Part shown: piece by piece, positions 1 through 11,308 of the stretch
How positions within the stretch are numbered: position 1 is the first letter of the stretch
Layout of the letters: every line of letters begins with the position of its first letter
Source: Strigamia acuminata
Lineage: Eukaryota; Arthropoda; Chilopoda; Geophilomorpha; Linotaeniidae
NCBI GenBank assembly: GCA_949358305.1
Contig: OX442314.1
Span: 22,871,060-22,935,059, forward strand
Direction: 5' to 3'
Length of the DNA: 64,000 bases
Notes under the pieces: generated by a model
What the model saw: the letters and a program-made list of their open reading frames with translations, nothing else
The model's database searches: none
What the model was told of the DNA's origin: nothing
Translations under genes and position numbers: made by a program

Positions 1-66
1 AAATTCTGTGGTCTTTTAAATGATTTCCTAATGAAATAAACACATTTTGTACTCTCTTTTTATTAG

Positions 67-172
67 CAAAAGTCTTTCCTACGCCAAGGTGGCGACACAC
101 GCTGAGCGAAACAACATGCGCGGCAAAATGCTCGAGTTTGACCCGTCATCTATTGGTGACGACAAGCACTAG
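67..172 (+). CDS. 3'-terminal exon of an unrecognised gene (left-edge partial)
   Basis: A T-rich stretch ending in TTAG at 63-66 looks like a splice acceptor. The frame that follows encodes about 34 residues (KSLSYAKVATHAERNNMRGK, then a tail ending SIGDDKH) and stops at TAG 170-172. Composition is clearly less AT-rich than the surroundings, which supports coding. The rest of the gene lies left of the window. A second frame stays open to 320 with similar composition, so the true frame is not certain; I prefer the first because its residue mix is more protein-like. I do not recognise the family. Confidence 0.4.
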
Positions 173-528
173 AAAAATTGAGAGTTATCCCGTTGGTGGC
201 AGGGCATTTCAGCGAGATTCCAAACGCGAGCAAGTGAGCAGCGAGCGAGGGAACTCCATTCCAGACCACGTCAAACGTGCCACCAGATGGCAGTACGTTA
301 GCAGTAAAAAACAAAATTAAATTTTCAAAAATTAAATTTTTAAAAATTAGATTTGATAGATCTGTTATTGTTGATATTAATTAAAATTAATGTATTCAGA
401 TACATTATTCATCTCATTTTTTAATTATTATTGCCGACCTACCGTACTTATACTAATTCAAATATTGCAACGAATTTTTTGTTTATTTTATTATACAACA
501 TACAACAATATAATATATAAGTTTATTA
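173..528. other. Intergenic, convergent 3' ends
   Basis: This lies between the left-edge gene and the 3' end of NIM1K on the opposite strand. Bases 173-300 remain relatively GC-rich and could be 3' UTR of the left gene; the rest is AT-rich with no coding signal. Confidence 0.4.
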
Positions 529-3500
529 CTAAAATATCGTACACACTTTGGATTTGCACGTTTTCTTCGTCTTAAATCTATCTAAAAACCGACAAAACTT
601 GAAGGACTTGCACCTAAATTTGTTGCCTTCGTCGATATTTGAGCTGATTGGAGATGAGAGAGCACCTGGCAAATCATCTTCTGGTTTATTCATTTCATTT
701 TCATACCTGTGAACCAATATGTAATAAGTTCCGGAAATTGAATTTCTATTCCCCTTCGAAAGAGACGACTTTATTAATTCTTGGTCTATTCCAATCTTTT
801 CTAAATGTTCGTGAGCTTTTTCCTCGGCTTCTTTTGGACTTGGAGTCTGTTCATGTTTTGAGAAAACCTCGTCTTTCAGCCATTCCGAACACATGACTTC
901 AGATAAAGCCCATCTCTCTTTCGGTTCCTGCTTCAGAAGTCCAGAAATAACATTTCCCACCGACGAAGGAAGAGATGGAGGCGAAGTAAATTCACCGATT
1001 AGGATGAGCCGCTTGAGACTTGCAACAGTTTGTGCACAAAAAGGCATCGTACCCGTTACCATAAAGTAAAGTAACACGCCTAAAGCCCACAGATCAACAG
1101 GTATGCCGTCGTATCGTTCATCTTGAAACAACTCGGGCGCAGCGTATGGAGGGGAACCACAAAATGTGTTAAGGAGATGATCGAGGTTAGGAACTGGAGT
1201 ACTGAAACCAAAGTCACCAACTTTCACTGTTTTAGGAGGCGAGTAGAAAACGTTTTCTGCTTTTAAATCGCGATGAATGATGTTTCTGTTGTGCTGGATA
1301 AAAGAAAATATATTTTTTTTAAAATCAATCAAAGTAGGAAAGTACAGATTTACAGTTTTGAAATTGTTTTATGCGAGAAATATCTAGAAATTTGTAATTT
1401 TAAAAAATATATACAATATAATATAGCTTTTATCAATATTTTTATTTTTAGTCAAGCTGATAAGCTGTATTTTTCAACAATTCAATTATGGAATTTTTGA
1501 TTAAATTTATCTTCATACTTTAGAAACTCAACCACAAACTCTAATCAACATTATTTTCTCAAAGATAACATTTACTTTTATTTTTTATTTTTTGTTATTT
1601 TTGTTATCACTGTTTATAAGCGCCATGGGTAGTTTTTGTTTGCACTAGTCTACTCCAATCAATAATTCAGCGGAAACATTAGATCCTTTAAGCTGATGCT
1701 TGAAAAAGACTTTTTGGATACAACAAACTAACCCATTAATAACAAAAATGCTTTAAAAAATATTCACGCAATAAATAATTCAAGTTTGACACATGAGACA
1801 AAACTTTATTCTTCAACCCTACTTCACTTAATGTGCAGACATTTAAAACTAATTAGGTTATTTACATTTTTCAATCGATGCAGTTTAATCAATACTCAAA
1901 TTTGAAGTTCCCATTGTTTCTGTGTGGGAAACCGGAGACAGGAAGCTTGGGACTCATTTTATTAGCAGATCTAGTTACCAGCCACTAATTAGTATGTACA
2001 GTCGGGTTCCATTGTGGCGTGTCTCGGTCACCTGACAATTTTAGTTCCACAAGAATAACATTAATGAACAAAAGCTGATTAAAACGCGAACCCACAGGAA
2101 CAAGAATTTGCAAACAAAGCCGCCCTCTGCGCGACAAGAGATGACATTTAAATTCGTTCTGTCTGTCTATTACGCAATTTTTCCATACATTTTTCCTACT
2201 TTTTAATTAGCAGTGCTAAAAATAAAGACGAATTCAATCAATGTGCGCACGACAAGACCAAACTTTTCTATTCACTTGTGGGAAATACAAAAGTTCAATA
2301 GAAAAATACAAAACAATTTCAAACATTAAACAACACGCTCGTTTTACTCACCATGTAATTCACCGCCGATACCACCTGTGCGAATATGTGCCTGGCTTCT
2401 AATTCGGGGATCTTGCCGTGTGTGGTGATCTTCGCAAACAGTTCTCCGCCACTTGCGTATTCCATAACCAAGTATATTCGAGTGAGTGTTTCTACAACTT
2501 CGTATAAGCGGATTATGTTCGGATGGTGCAGAGTTTCCATGACGACGATTTCTCTACTTAACATGCGATGAGTTTTTCCGTCCAATTTTATCTTATCTAA
2601 GATTTTCACCGCCACACGCTCTGCAACAAAAATTATTTAGATTTATTCACTTCTACCATATAAAAAACAACTTATTTCGACAAGTTACTGTCTTTTGATT
2701 ACACCCAAAGAATTAATTAAATATTATCACCGTAGTAGCAGTTTTTTAAAGCAATTTTAATCTTCACGGACAGGGAGGGCGCGGAAATCAATATTGACAT
2801 TGTGGGTAAAATTGTGAGTTGAATTTAAACCATCACGTAACTCTGTTTGCTGGTGAGCTTGATTGAAGAAGCAGCAATAAATTACCTTTAATTGACTAAA
2901 TGAGAGGTTGCTAGCTGTGATTAGTACTATCTCCCAAAATAGGTAATCGATATTAGTTTAATCGAGTTAATGGCACCGCTTTGGTAAGGAATTGATGGCA
3001 GGTGTGGAAAAGAAAAAGAAAGCGTGCTTTATATTAGTTTGTGGTTAAAAGTGATTTGCGAACGTTTAAAAGTTTATCGGTTTAATTTATTCCTCATTCA
3101 TTAACGAGTGAAATATAAAACGAACAAGAAAATGCTATTAGTTTGTTCAGTGTCTCAAACGGTTTATCTTGCCTATTAAAAGTGAGATTACTGCCATATC
3201 TAGTTGCAGCTGATAGTGCATTTCCAGTGAATAAAGTTTTGCATCTTTGCAAAACTTTGAATTTATTTTTGATTTTAAACATTTCCTGCAGATAGTGTTT
3301 TTTTTTTTTACTTTACAAATTGTTTTTTACACAACAGCTGGAAAAATTCAATACAAATATTAAAAATTACAGGAAAAGTGATAAAGCTGTCAAAGTGCAT
3401 TATATTAAAAATTCCGCTGAAAAAACCCGATTGCATTTTTTGTATTCACCGGAAATTTTATTATCTGTTTTGGATGAAATAGTTAATAAAGCGTGCAATC

Positions 3501-4468
3501 ATTTTTTGCAATCACACAATTGCGTGTTTTTATTAGATTTGAACAACGCAATATACATAAAATGTAAAATTCTTTTCACACACTTTCCATCTTTCGTAGA
3601 ATCAATGTAATAAAAGCCAAAAGAAATAGGTTTTGTTATTGCCACCCCTTGGCTTTGCCGCCGAGCTTTGTTTCAAATAGAATTGCTGCCCCTTAGCTTT
3701 ACTGCTGAGCTTGTTTAAAATAAAATTCCCATTCGCCATTCTATAACGAACCATTTATATACTTTGAAATTGCCTCAAACCAAAACAACCAACAACACGA
3801 AAATTAAACATCAGTGAAGCCTGCAATGGCTTATTAATAAAACATCTGAATAGCAGAGCTTGCAAGCAAATTAAAACGCAAATCAAATGTTAAAATCGCT
3901 GCAATAAAATGAGCAAAACTAAAATATTCGACTCAAATTGGAAGCGACTTGAAAACACACCACATGCAATGATTCATTGTTGGTAAAATTAGGGATGTTT
4001 GCACTAGCCTAGAGCACTCGCACTATTTTCAGAGCGAAACAGTCGAGGGACTTGAGCCAAGGTCGAAAATGTCAAATGTAAATAAATATAAAATCACAAA
4101 ATGGTTCGTTCAATATTCATTTACAAGTGATCAAATATGAATCACCGATTATTTTTATAGAAGAAAAAAGTGGAATTTGCACATTGTTAAGCTTCGTTTC
4201 CGCTTTATTCAAATATTGCAACTTACAACTTACGTTTAGTCAGCTGATGAAACGCAAGTTTGACTTGCGAGAAGTTTCCGGTCCCTAATTCGCTGCGAAA
4301 GCGATAAAAACCCACGCGGGTTCCCATGGTGACTTCCTTGAGCCACTGTTCGTTGTGTTGTTGCGCGTACAACGTGCGTTCGTACAACGAATCGTGATTC
4401 AAGCTAAAAGAAACATCAGCACACGACGAATTGTTGTCAGAAGACGGAGAAACTCGTGTTGACGGCAT
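529..4468 (-). CDS. NIM1K: Serine/threonine protein kinase NIM1 (AMPK-related family)
   Basis: Three exons on the minus strand: 4234-4468, 2352-2620 and 529-1293, with canonical GT-AG junctions and phases that join to 422 residues (human NIM1 is about 436). The start is the ATG at 4466-4468; the longer open frame upstream begins only at a TTG. The kinase domain begins near residue 54 with a Gly loop (LGTGNFSQV). VAVK carries the ATP lysine, K84. The catalytic loop is HRDLKAEN (D177), followed by DFG (D195) and an activation loop LNTFCGSPPYAAPE whose T211 matches the LKB1-phosphorylated threonine of AMPK-related kinases. The C-terminal region with the IDQEL and SISGTYYILVHR motifs aligns with vertebrate NIM1, as does the short cysteine-containing tail. 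Introns are 1058 and 1613 nt and hold no other gene that I can see. Family assignment is strong; function in this animal is inferred. Confidence 0.93.
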
Positions 4469-6143
4469 TGTTGCGGAAATAAACAAAACAATAGAACAAG
4501 CAAAGACAAACTACACGTGTCAGTTTCGCATCGTGCTTTTTTTCACTCCGCCTTACAAGTTAGTCGAGATTCAGGCGTTGGTCGGTTACATCAAAGCCGC
4601 ATTGTGTGCGCTTCTGTTGGTAACACTTATAGCACATGTTGTATAAGGCAGTTTTCGAGCAATCCCATGAGGCTTCTCTGCTGTTGTCATGGTGATGAGT
4701 CTGAGCGCGCGTATAACTGGTTGCTGTGGCGTTTTTAGAATGGTGCGTGATTCAGCAACACGTGAGTCCGCTGGGAAATATATAAATAAATAAATAAACA
4801 GACAGAAAATTGATGAATTTTTAAGTGACTAGAAATGTATATGTTTGAAAGCTGGTTTTTTTTTTAATATTACTTTTTACATTTTTTTTTTTAAAAAAAT
4901 ATTTCTTGCTTTGAATATCCGGTTTTATTGGGTGATAAAAATGGTGACAAAATTTGAAGTTTCGACTGTTTACGATCGGTTTTTCGCAATTAAATTACCA
5001 CAGCTGGTCGCATGGGCATTGGTCTTGCTTGTTAGTGATATTGAATTTTGGAAGAAAAAAAAATATATAAAACTACATAAAAAACTCTTTGTATCAAATG
5101 TTTATGTTTTGCTAGCTTTAACTTCAACAAATATGCGTTTTATACTTTAATGTAATCAAGTAAAATGCATATCTAAGATTTTTTTTTTAAAAAATATTTA
5201 ATGATTGCTGATAATAATAATAAAATTAAATAAAATAAAATAATTTCTTATCGAGCAGTATTTAGTGTTAAATGTGACATTGATATTGGATGGTGAAACA
5301 GAAAGGGGAAAGTTTGCAATTTGAAACCGAAATGTGAATATTATTATTTGCCAAGTTCTATTTATAGAGCGGGTATTATTTACAGCGAGATTTTCTAAAG
5401 TAATTACATAGCAAATTCAAGAGGCAATTTGCACTGCCCGTTTTGCCAAGTTCAATATTGACTAATAAAACGCATGTTACAAGAGCCAGGTGTTACAAAT
5501 GATAAAAAAAAATAACGTTTTTCTAAGTGGGAATGAAAATTCCATTTATTCTCGTTATAATTGAGCTATATAGCGAACATAAAAGCAAGGTTTAAGCGCC
5601 TTCGTTAATCCATAATTTTATCTTTATGATTATGCAGACGTTCAGTTGTTGATGTCATAAGCTGCAAAATGCAAGCAACATTTGAAATGTATATTTTTTT
5701 AGTGAAGCAGGAATTGCCATTAAGTTTATTCATCGTTTTCTTTAAACGTTATTTTGTTTAATTCGTTTATATTTCATGATTTCCATTTACTGTCTTACAT
5801 TCGGTGAATAGAATTTTAATAGTTTGAAGAGAAACAAAAGGGGATCGTGTACTTACGCGTTTTCATGCCTAATTCCGCACTCTCTTTTGTCTTCGTAATC
5901 AAGTTTAACCACCTTAAGTTGTTTCTTGTGTTTCTCCTGTTTGTATTTTGACCAGGTTACCTTGGGGAGCAACATGTTTGTTGTACAGACTCGCTCTGGT
6001 GGCAAAAAGTTTAAATATTATTATCGAGCGACTTTGCTTTTCGCTTTGCTCTTTCTGCTCTGCTAAACTGATTAAGAGAATGTTTGTGTTCAACAAGCTT
6101 TACAAATTAATTTCACACAACGTTTGTCACTTTATAAATTAAT
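4469..6143. other. Intergenic, NIM1K 5' flank
   Basis: AT-rich sequence upstream of NIM1K and downstream of the Gly/His-rich gene. The stretch 4490-4740 is less AT-rich and is the likely NIM1K promoter and 5' UTR. The open frames here have low-complexity, AT-driven residue content and no splice logic, so I see no gene. Confidence 0.4.
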
Positions 6144-6149
6144 TTTATT
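6144..6149 (-). terminator. Poly(A) signal AATAAA for the Gly/His-rich gene
   Basis: Plus-strand TTTATT reads AATAAA on the minus strand, 34 nt beyond the stop codon at 6183-6185. Confidence 0.45.
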
Positions 6150-6182
6150 TGAACATGAATTAATTAATTGCACTAATACATA

Positions 6183-7466
6183 TTAATAATATTCAGCTTC
6201 TTTTTTGTAATCGTCGCCACCATGTCCACCTCCAACACCATGGCCACCGCCGTGCCCCTCACCACCGTATCCTCCATCATCGTGGCTTTTATAGTCAGCA
6301 TTGCCATGTTCGCCTTTTCCGTAATCTTCGTGCCCGTACCCACTACGACCACCCCCATGACCGCCATATCCATGGCCATCTCCATGACCACCACCATGAC
6401 CACCATATCCATGACCACCACCATGGCCACCATACCCATGACCACCACCTCCACTTCCATATCCAAACCCACCATGACCGTATCCACCACCATGACCGTA
6501 TCCGCCACCATGACCGTATCCGCCATCATATCCATGACCTCCATAGCCCCCATAGCCCCCATGTCCTCCATGACCACCGTATCCTCCGTGATTTCCATGT
6601 CCTCCATATCCTCCATACCCTCCATCTCCATGCCCACCATAGCCATGACCATCTCCATGTCCACCATCCCCATGACCACCTCCATGTCCACCATCCCCAT
6701 GTTTCTCATCTCCATATCCCCCATATCCATGTCCATCCCCATGACCACCTCCATGTCCACCATCCCCATGTCCACCACCTCCATGTTTCTCATCTCCATA
6801 TCCCCCATATCCATGTCCATCCCCATGACCACCTCCATGTCCACCATCTCCATGGCCACTTCCATGTCCACCATATCCATGACCATCCCCATGACCATCT
6901 CCATGGCCACTTCCATGTCCACCATCCCCATGTCCGCCATATCCATGCCCATTTCCATGCCCACCATGTCCATATCCACTATATCCATGCCCACCATCTC
7001 CATGCCCACCATAGCCATGACCATCCCCATAACCACCTCCATGTCCATGGCCACCTCCATGACCACCTCCATGTCCCCCATATCCATGACCACCTCCATG
7101 GCCACCATATCCATGACCATCTTTATGACCGCCTCCATGTCCACCACCGTATCCATAATCAGTTTCTTCTTCTACGTGTATTTTTAGATTGACAAAATGG
7201 TCCTTCTTTCCGCAACCGCTTCCATGACCATAATTGCTATAACTATGATATTTAGGAACTTGATAATAGTGTCCAACACTGCCTTTGGAACCATCGTGCC
7301 CATAGTCATCTCTCAGTGAAAATTTGTTGTTTGTTTTTTCTTCGTCCACATCCAGTGAAACCTTTTCTTCTGCTTTTAGTTCTTCCGAGCCAGTTTTTAT
7401 TACGCTGCATAGCACTAGATGGATGTCGAAAGCCAAGAGAAAACAATAAAATAGTCTCGACTGCAT
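6183..7466 (-). CDS. Secreted Gly/His/Tyr/Asp-rich repeat protein
   Basis: Single coding exon, 427 residues, starting at ATG 7464-7466. An upstream 5' UTR intron is supported by a GTAAGTA donor at 7537 and a TTTCAG acceptor at 7474-7475; the in-frame codons upstream of the ATG belong to this intron. Residues 1 to about 21 (MQSRLFYCFLLAF, then VLC) form a signal peptide. An acidic linker follows. From about residue 120 the protein is built of short repeats such as GGHGDGHGYGG, and it ends KKEAEYY. The repeat block lies at about 6230-7160. Gly/His-rich secreted proteins of this type occur in cuticle, silk, byssus-like or antimicrobial contexts, and His-rich repeats can bind metals. No conserved domain is visible and no precise function is claimed. 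The repeat codons leave three frames open. Confidence 0.8.
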   Translation of the reverse strand: MQSRLFYCFLLAFDIHLVLCSVIKTGSEELKAEEKVSLDVDEEKTNNKFSLRDDYGHDGSKGSVGHYYQVPKYHSYSNYGHGSGCGKKDHFVNLKIHVEEETDYGYGGGHGGGHKDGHGYGGHGGGHGYGGHGGGHGGGHGHGGGYGDGHGYGGHGDGGHGYSGYGHGGHGNGHGYGGHGDGGHGSGHGDGHGDGHGYGGHGSGHGDGGHGGGHGDGHGYGGYGDEKHGGGGHGDGGHGGGHGDGHGYGGYGDEKHGDGGHGGGHGDGGHGDGHGYGGHGDGGYGGYGGHGNHGGYGGHGGHGGYGGYGGHGYDGGYGHGGGYGHGGGYGHGGFGYGSGGGGHGYGGHGGGHGYGGHGGGHGDGHGYGGHGGGRSGYGHEDYGKGEHGNADYKSHDDGGYGGEGHGGGHGVGGGHGGDDYKKEAEYY

Positions 7467-7606
7467 TTTAAAACTGAAAGAAATAGAGTAAGCAAAAACA
7501 AACAATTGACGTATAATAAACTCCAATAGTTACTTACCCACGAATTTTGTGTGGCAGACGAGTTCAGTGCACGTACAAAGTAGACTTTCTGTAACAAAAT
7601 GTGCTA

Positions 7607-7614
7607 TATTTATA
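7607..7614 (-). promoter_or_regulatory. TATA box of the Gly/His-rich gene
   Basis: Plus-strand TATTTATA reads TATAAATA on the minus strand, about 70 nt upstream of the 5' UTR intron donor at 7537 and 141 nt upstream of the ATG. This is consistent with a short noncoding first exon starting near 7580. Confidence 0.55.
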
Positions 7615-7961
7615 TTGGAATACATCTACTAAAAAACAGTTTAACGGGCAGTAAGACAGTGTTAATCAATAGACACTGGTGCTTACGCGACGATAAAAGT
7701 TATTTGCGTGTGAATGGCTATTGCCATAGCTATTATCCGACTTGCAACTTAAGTTTTGCTGGAATTAACCATAAACTCTTAATAGTTACATCTAGTTTAG
7801 CATGTGTTGTAACAAAATGATGCAACTTCATGAATAGTTATTGGATCAGACAAATTATTATCAACACAATAAATAATATTTTTTAAAGATAAATGTTTTT
7901 AATTCATTACTGTTTCTACAAAATGTTTGATTGATTTGAAATTTTTGGTACAAAGTTGTAT

Positions 7962-8330
7962 TTAGCCAAGACCAAGGGTCAGTCCACCCAATAAATTATT
8001 TAACACGTCTCCAACAGTACCCAGCAAAGAATCCACAACACCTCCGCCGCTTCCTAATAACTCGGCCACGAGTCTTCCTTCGATAACATCAGTTTCAATG
8101 TTGCTAAACATTGTCTTGACAGCGCTTCTCAGGTCTTCTAGTTGATCCAACACGTCGCTTAATACGGAACCAGTTTCTTTGGTGTTTCCAGAATCATTGT
8201 CTTGTGAATCAATTCCTTCTTGCGGGGCACCAGAATCCTTGTCTTGTGAATCAAGATCTTCTTGCGGGGCACCAGTTACGAATAACAGAAAAATGGTGAA
8301 AATCAAAACAGTTGCAATAGCTGAATGCAT
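7962..8330 (-). CDS. Small secreted protein with duplicated acidic motif
   Basis: Single-exon frame of 122 residues starting at ATG 8328-8330. Residues 1 to about 20 are a signal peptide (MHSAIATVLIFTIFLLFVTG). It is followed by two near-identical 14-residue acidic units, GAPQEDLDSQDKDS and GAPQEGIDSQDNDS. The C-terminal half has an amphipathic segment (SDVLDQLEDLRSAVKTMF) and a Gly/Leu-rich hydrophobic end (VVDSLLGTVGDVLNNLLGGL). The mature protein has no cysteines. It sits tandem and same-strand with the Gly/His-rich gene and has a similar TATA promoter, suggesting both are highly transcribed in a secretory tissue (inference). I do not recognise the family; an antimicrobial or surface-active secreted peptide is possible but unproven. 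Confidence 0.72.
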   Translation of the reverse strand: MHSAIATVLIFTIFLLFVTGAPQEDLDSQDKDSGAPQEGIDSQDNDSGNTKETGSVLSDVLDQLEDLRSAVKTMFSNIETDVIEGRLVAELLGSGGGVVDSLLGTVGDVLNNLLGGLTLGLG

Positions 8331-8396
8331 CTTGTTTGTTGTTTCAGCGTCTGGATTGACTGAAAATGTCTATGGTACGGTGTGGTAAGAACATGG

Positions 8397-8404
8397 TATT
8401 TATA
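8397..8404 (-). promoter_or_regulatory. TATA box of the small secreted protein gene
   Basis: TATAAATA on the minus strand, about 67 nt upstream of the ATG at 8330, at the spacing expected for a start site near 8370 and a short 5' UTR. Confidence 0.6.
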
Positions 8405-8824
8405 AAGGTCTTGACACAATTTTGAGTGACACGATTTTGAGTGTGTTGTAAATTGTGTTTCTTTGAATTTTGACTGATTTAATAGCAATCAAGTGTTTTT
8501 GCATACACTGAAATGATTTGTTAGGTAATAAAACTTGCCATAGTATTGTGATTGACAACTGACCGTGACCCACGGACCAATGGATGTGTCAAAAACATTC
8601 CCATTGCAGCTGGAGTTTTCTCAGCGAAATTGCTTAGCAAATCGTAAATCAATAAGAACGTTTTGAATTTTGCATAAAGGAAAGGAAATTGTAAACAAAC
8701 TTCATAGAACTATTTTTATTAAGCATAGTTTCTTTCATACTCAGATAAGGAAAGAAAATGTGCATTTAATTAATATTATCGCATTGGCTTTTACAATTTT
8801 TCTTGTTATTTTATTAGTAGCTTC

Positions 8825-9986
8825 TTATTGGTAATACTGTTGGTACTGCGGGCAAGGAGGAGTTGAATAGTCAGGAAAGTTTGCACTTGATGCACTATAT
8901 CCTGAGCAGTTTGAATAACTGGAATTAAGATTGTTGGCGAGGTTTCTTGCGAAAGAACTCTGATCTTGGTCGTGGCCTGGAAACGGTTGAGGAAAACTCT
9001 GGAGATAGACTAAAGGAACGTCGTGTGCTCGCTCTATGACTATCTCGCGTTTGTCAATGTTCCTGAAGCGGGTAATCGTGTCCGTGTCGGCGTATTCGGC
9101 GTACTTTTGGGCCGTTATGATGATTTTCTTTTGATCTCGAGTGAGGTCCCATCGAAGTGTGCTCATGTTCAAATTAGTGGGAAGAGTATATCTTTCAGAT
9201 ATCGATCGGCTTTCATCATGCATTTGATTGCTTTGCGCATTTCTGCAAGTAGTCAATACAATTTAGTTTCTCAATTTCATTTACCTAATTGATACATAAA
9301 TTTTATTAAATTCATTCGAAAATAGATATATTTGCGAATTTCTCGCAGCTATTCACTGGTTTATAATTTTTTTTTTTAAAAAAGTCGTGCAAACAACTTA
9401 CTTAATTTACGACTACAAATTCAATTTTCGGCAGCATAAATTTTAATTCCGACAGCAAAAACTGTATTTTGATATCAAACACTCTAATTTTAACATCAAA
9501 TATTCCAATTTTTGACATCAAACACTGCATTTTTGACATCAAACACTAGATTTTGACATCAAAAACTACATTTTGACATTAAAAACTGCATGTTCGACAA
9601 CAAAAACTCTATATTCGAATGTTTCTCTAGATATTCACTTGAAATCCACTTCATGATTAGCCTTTACGATCATTGCACCGTCAACTATTTCAACCATTAT
9701 TTCTTGCGGCAAGAAATCGTGAACGTCAACAAACATTTTGAATTGAAATGGATCACCGTCTTGATAAACCACTCTCGAATCCCTATTTGGAGGAGCAACA
9801 TGTCCACTTTGATTGTACTCTACTAATTGCCTGGAATATTTAACATTTGAATTGCAAGATATACACTTCAATTTCTTTTCTTTTTTTAAGTAATACGGAG
9901 TGAATTAATTACAAATCCTCGGGCCTTGTTTTAGTACAGAAAGATCCTCCTTTTTGATATTTCGGTTGCCTCGACGGTTTAGCCAT
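8825..9986 (-). CDS. Small heat-shock protein (alpha-crystallin domain)
   Basis: Three exons on the minus strand: 9913-9986, 9639-9830 and 8825-9242, joining in phase to 227 residues. The start is the ATG at 9984-9986. The N-terminal arm is short (about 38 residues). The alpha-crystallin domain follows: DGDPFQFKMFVDVHDFLPQE, then VEIVDGAMIVKANHE, continuing across the second intron into HDESRSISERYTLP and a terminal strand KKIIITAQKY. This matches the strand order of Hsp20-class chaperones. A possible I-x-I motif (EIVIE) lies downstream, followed by an unusual 60-residue tail rich in Ser, Asn, Pro, Gln and Tyr ending PQYQQYYQ. Small HSPs are ATP-independent holdase chaperones. Residue identity to typical members is modest, so it may be a diverged paralogue. 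Confidence 0.8.
9440..9615. repeat. Degenerate ~20-bp tandem repeat in an sHSP intron
   Basis: About eight imperfect units of the form TTTTGACATCAAACACTGCA lie inside intron 2 (9243-9638) of the small heat-shock gene. Confidence 0.65.
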
Positions 9987-10119
9987 TTTAGAATTGATTG
10001 ATTAACTTAAAATTTCAAATAATTTCTTTAGAAGAATTTTCAGGTTTTCTCAGTAATTTTAAGTATTGTTATCTACAAACAAAACGATTTTATAACACCA
10101 ATTATTGTTTATTTGTTCA

Positions 10120-10475
10120 GAGGTTTATTTAAAATCACCGATTTGTATCCAAACTATAATTTTTGAAAGCCTAAATGTAACATTTCGTGATTTTTAAAAT
10201 TGTATTTGTGAATTCCTTTAAAAAATTTGTTTTAAAAGTCCGCGCTTTAAACTACATACTGTACAGCGCTGCTGCGACACCTCGGGAGAGACGAGTCAAC
10301 TACACTCAAAAAGAAATGTGAACGAAAGAATTTATCTAAACCTTTAGATAAATAAATCTTATCTTTGTTTCAAAAATGGGGCAAATTCTATTTTTGTGCA
10401 AAAACATTTATTATTTCTTGAAGGTTTCCTATCCCGAATTATGGGTTACAATATGGGTCTTGGACTTTTTTTTCA
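10120..10475 (+). repeat. Copy (a) of the TRAIP 5'-flank repeat
   Basis: This contains the signature block GCTGCGACACCTCGGGAGAG and the following conserved stretch also found upstream of intact TRAIP. It ends at GGGTCTTGGAC near 10470, where it is joined directly to the 5' flank of the truncated GULO copy. The TRAIP body that should follow is missing here; the sequence is present inverted just downstream. Confidence 0.7.
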
Positions 10476-10593
10476 AAGTTGAAATATTTGAAATGATTTT
10501 AATAAAAAAACTTTGAACTTTGAAATTTAAATCACGAGTTTGATAATAAATAAATAAAAAAAAAAATAAAAATAAAAATCATTAAAATTTAAA

Positions 10594-11216
10594 ATGGCTA
10601 ATAAAGTGGGTCAATGCTTTTCCCCTACGTCTTTAGACGATTTGAAACGGGTAACTATAATATATCAATTTTATACAAATTATTTATTAATTATAAAAAT
10701 AAAAATAAAATCCAAGATAGTTCAATTAGCCAAGAAAAGGAAGAAATGTATCAGCATTACAGCGAAGAAAAAAGCAGCTACAAATGAAAAATCAACACAG
10801 TTTGTCGTTAAGATGGAACATTTCAATAGAATTGTCGAGGTGAAAACTATAACACGAGCAAATGAGACGATTTCAACTTTTTACAACAAATGTTTCAGAT
10901 TAATTTGACGGAAAATTGGATAGTAGTCGAAGCCAGTGCCCAAATAAGTGCAATTAAAGCCTACTTGGAGAAAGTGGGACTTGCGCTGTGCATGTAATAA
11001 TAATAATAACAATATATTATGGATAAATGATTTAATTGTGCTCGATTTTTTAGGCCGGGTCTTCCTCATGACAAAGCTGTAGCAGCCGCTTTCAGTTCAG
11101 GATGTCATTCATCAAATATGAATCAAGCAATTATGTCATCGTTCGTAAGTCAAGTGTTTTCAAATTTAAACTTTAAATAAATATTTATTTGATGATATGA
11201 TACAATTTACAGGTAG
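10594..11216 (+). pseudogene. Truncated 5' copy of the GULO-like gene (exons 1-4)
   Basis: This is colinear with 17534-18156 at a constant offset of 6940 bp, without a single indel, and nearly identical. Exons equivalent to 10594-10650, 10717-10839, 10899-10993 and 11054-11144 keep all splice sites and an open frame ending SGCHSSNMNQAIMSSF. Right after the exon 5 acceptor (11210-11212) the copy loses the start of exon 5 and diverges by about 11230, so two thirds of the protein, including the substrate domain, is absent. It is a recent partial duplicate. It could be transcribed as a truncated product, but no enzyme would result. Confidence 0.85.
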
Positions 11217-11308
11217 TAAAATTTATTATCAAAGATTTTCGATTAAAATCATTTTAACTTTTAAAAAAAGAATTCATTTTTCATTTCTATTTTACAAATT
11301 AAAAAATA

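Noticed and set aside
138-320. 60-residue plus-strand frame at the left edge
   Set aside because: It overlaps the chosen terminal exon in another frame. It is open and not AT-rich, so it remains possible, but it lacks a natural start and looks less protein-like.
4845-5150. 101-residue plus-strand frame
   Set aside because: Dominated by Phe, Lys, Ile and Leu from poly-A/T runs; no splice sites or family resemblance.
6173-7187. Long Met-rich minus-strand frame and long Ser/Thr/Met-rich plus-strand frame
   Set aside because: Both are shadows of the Gly/His repeat codons of the 427-residue secreted protein; only the chosen frame has a signal peptide and sensible non-repeat ends.
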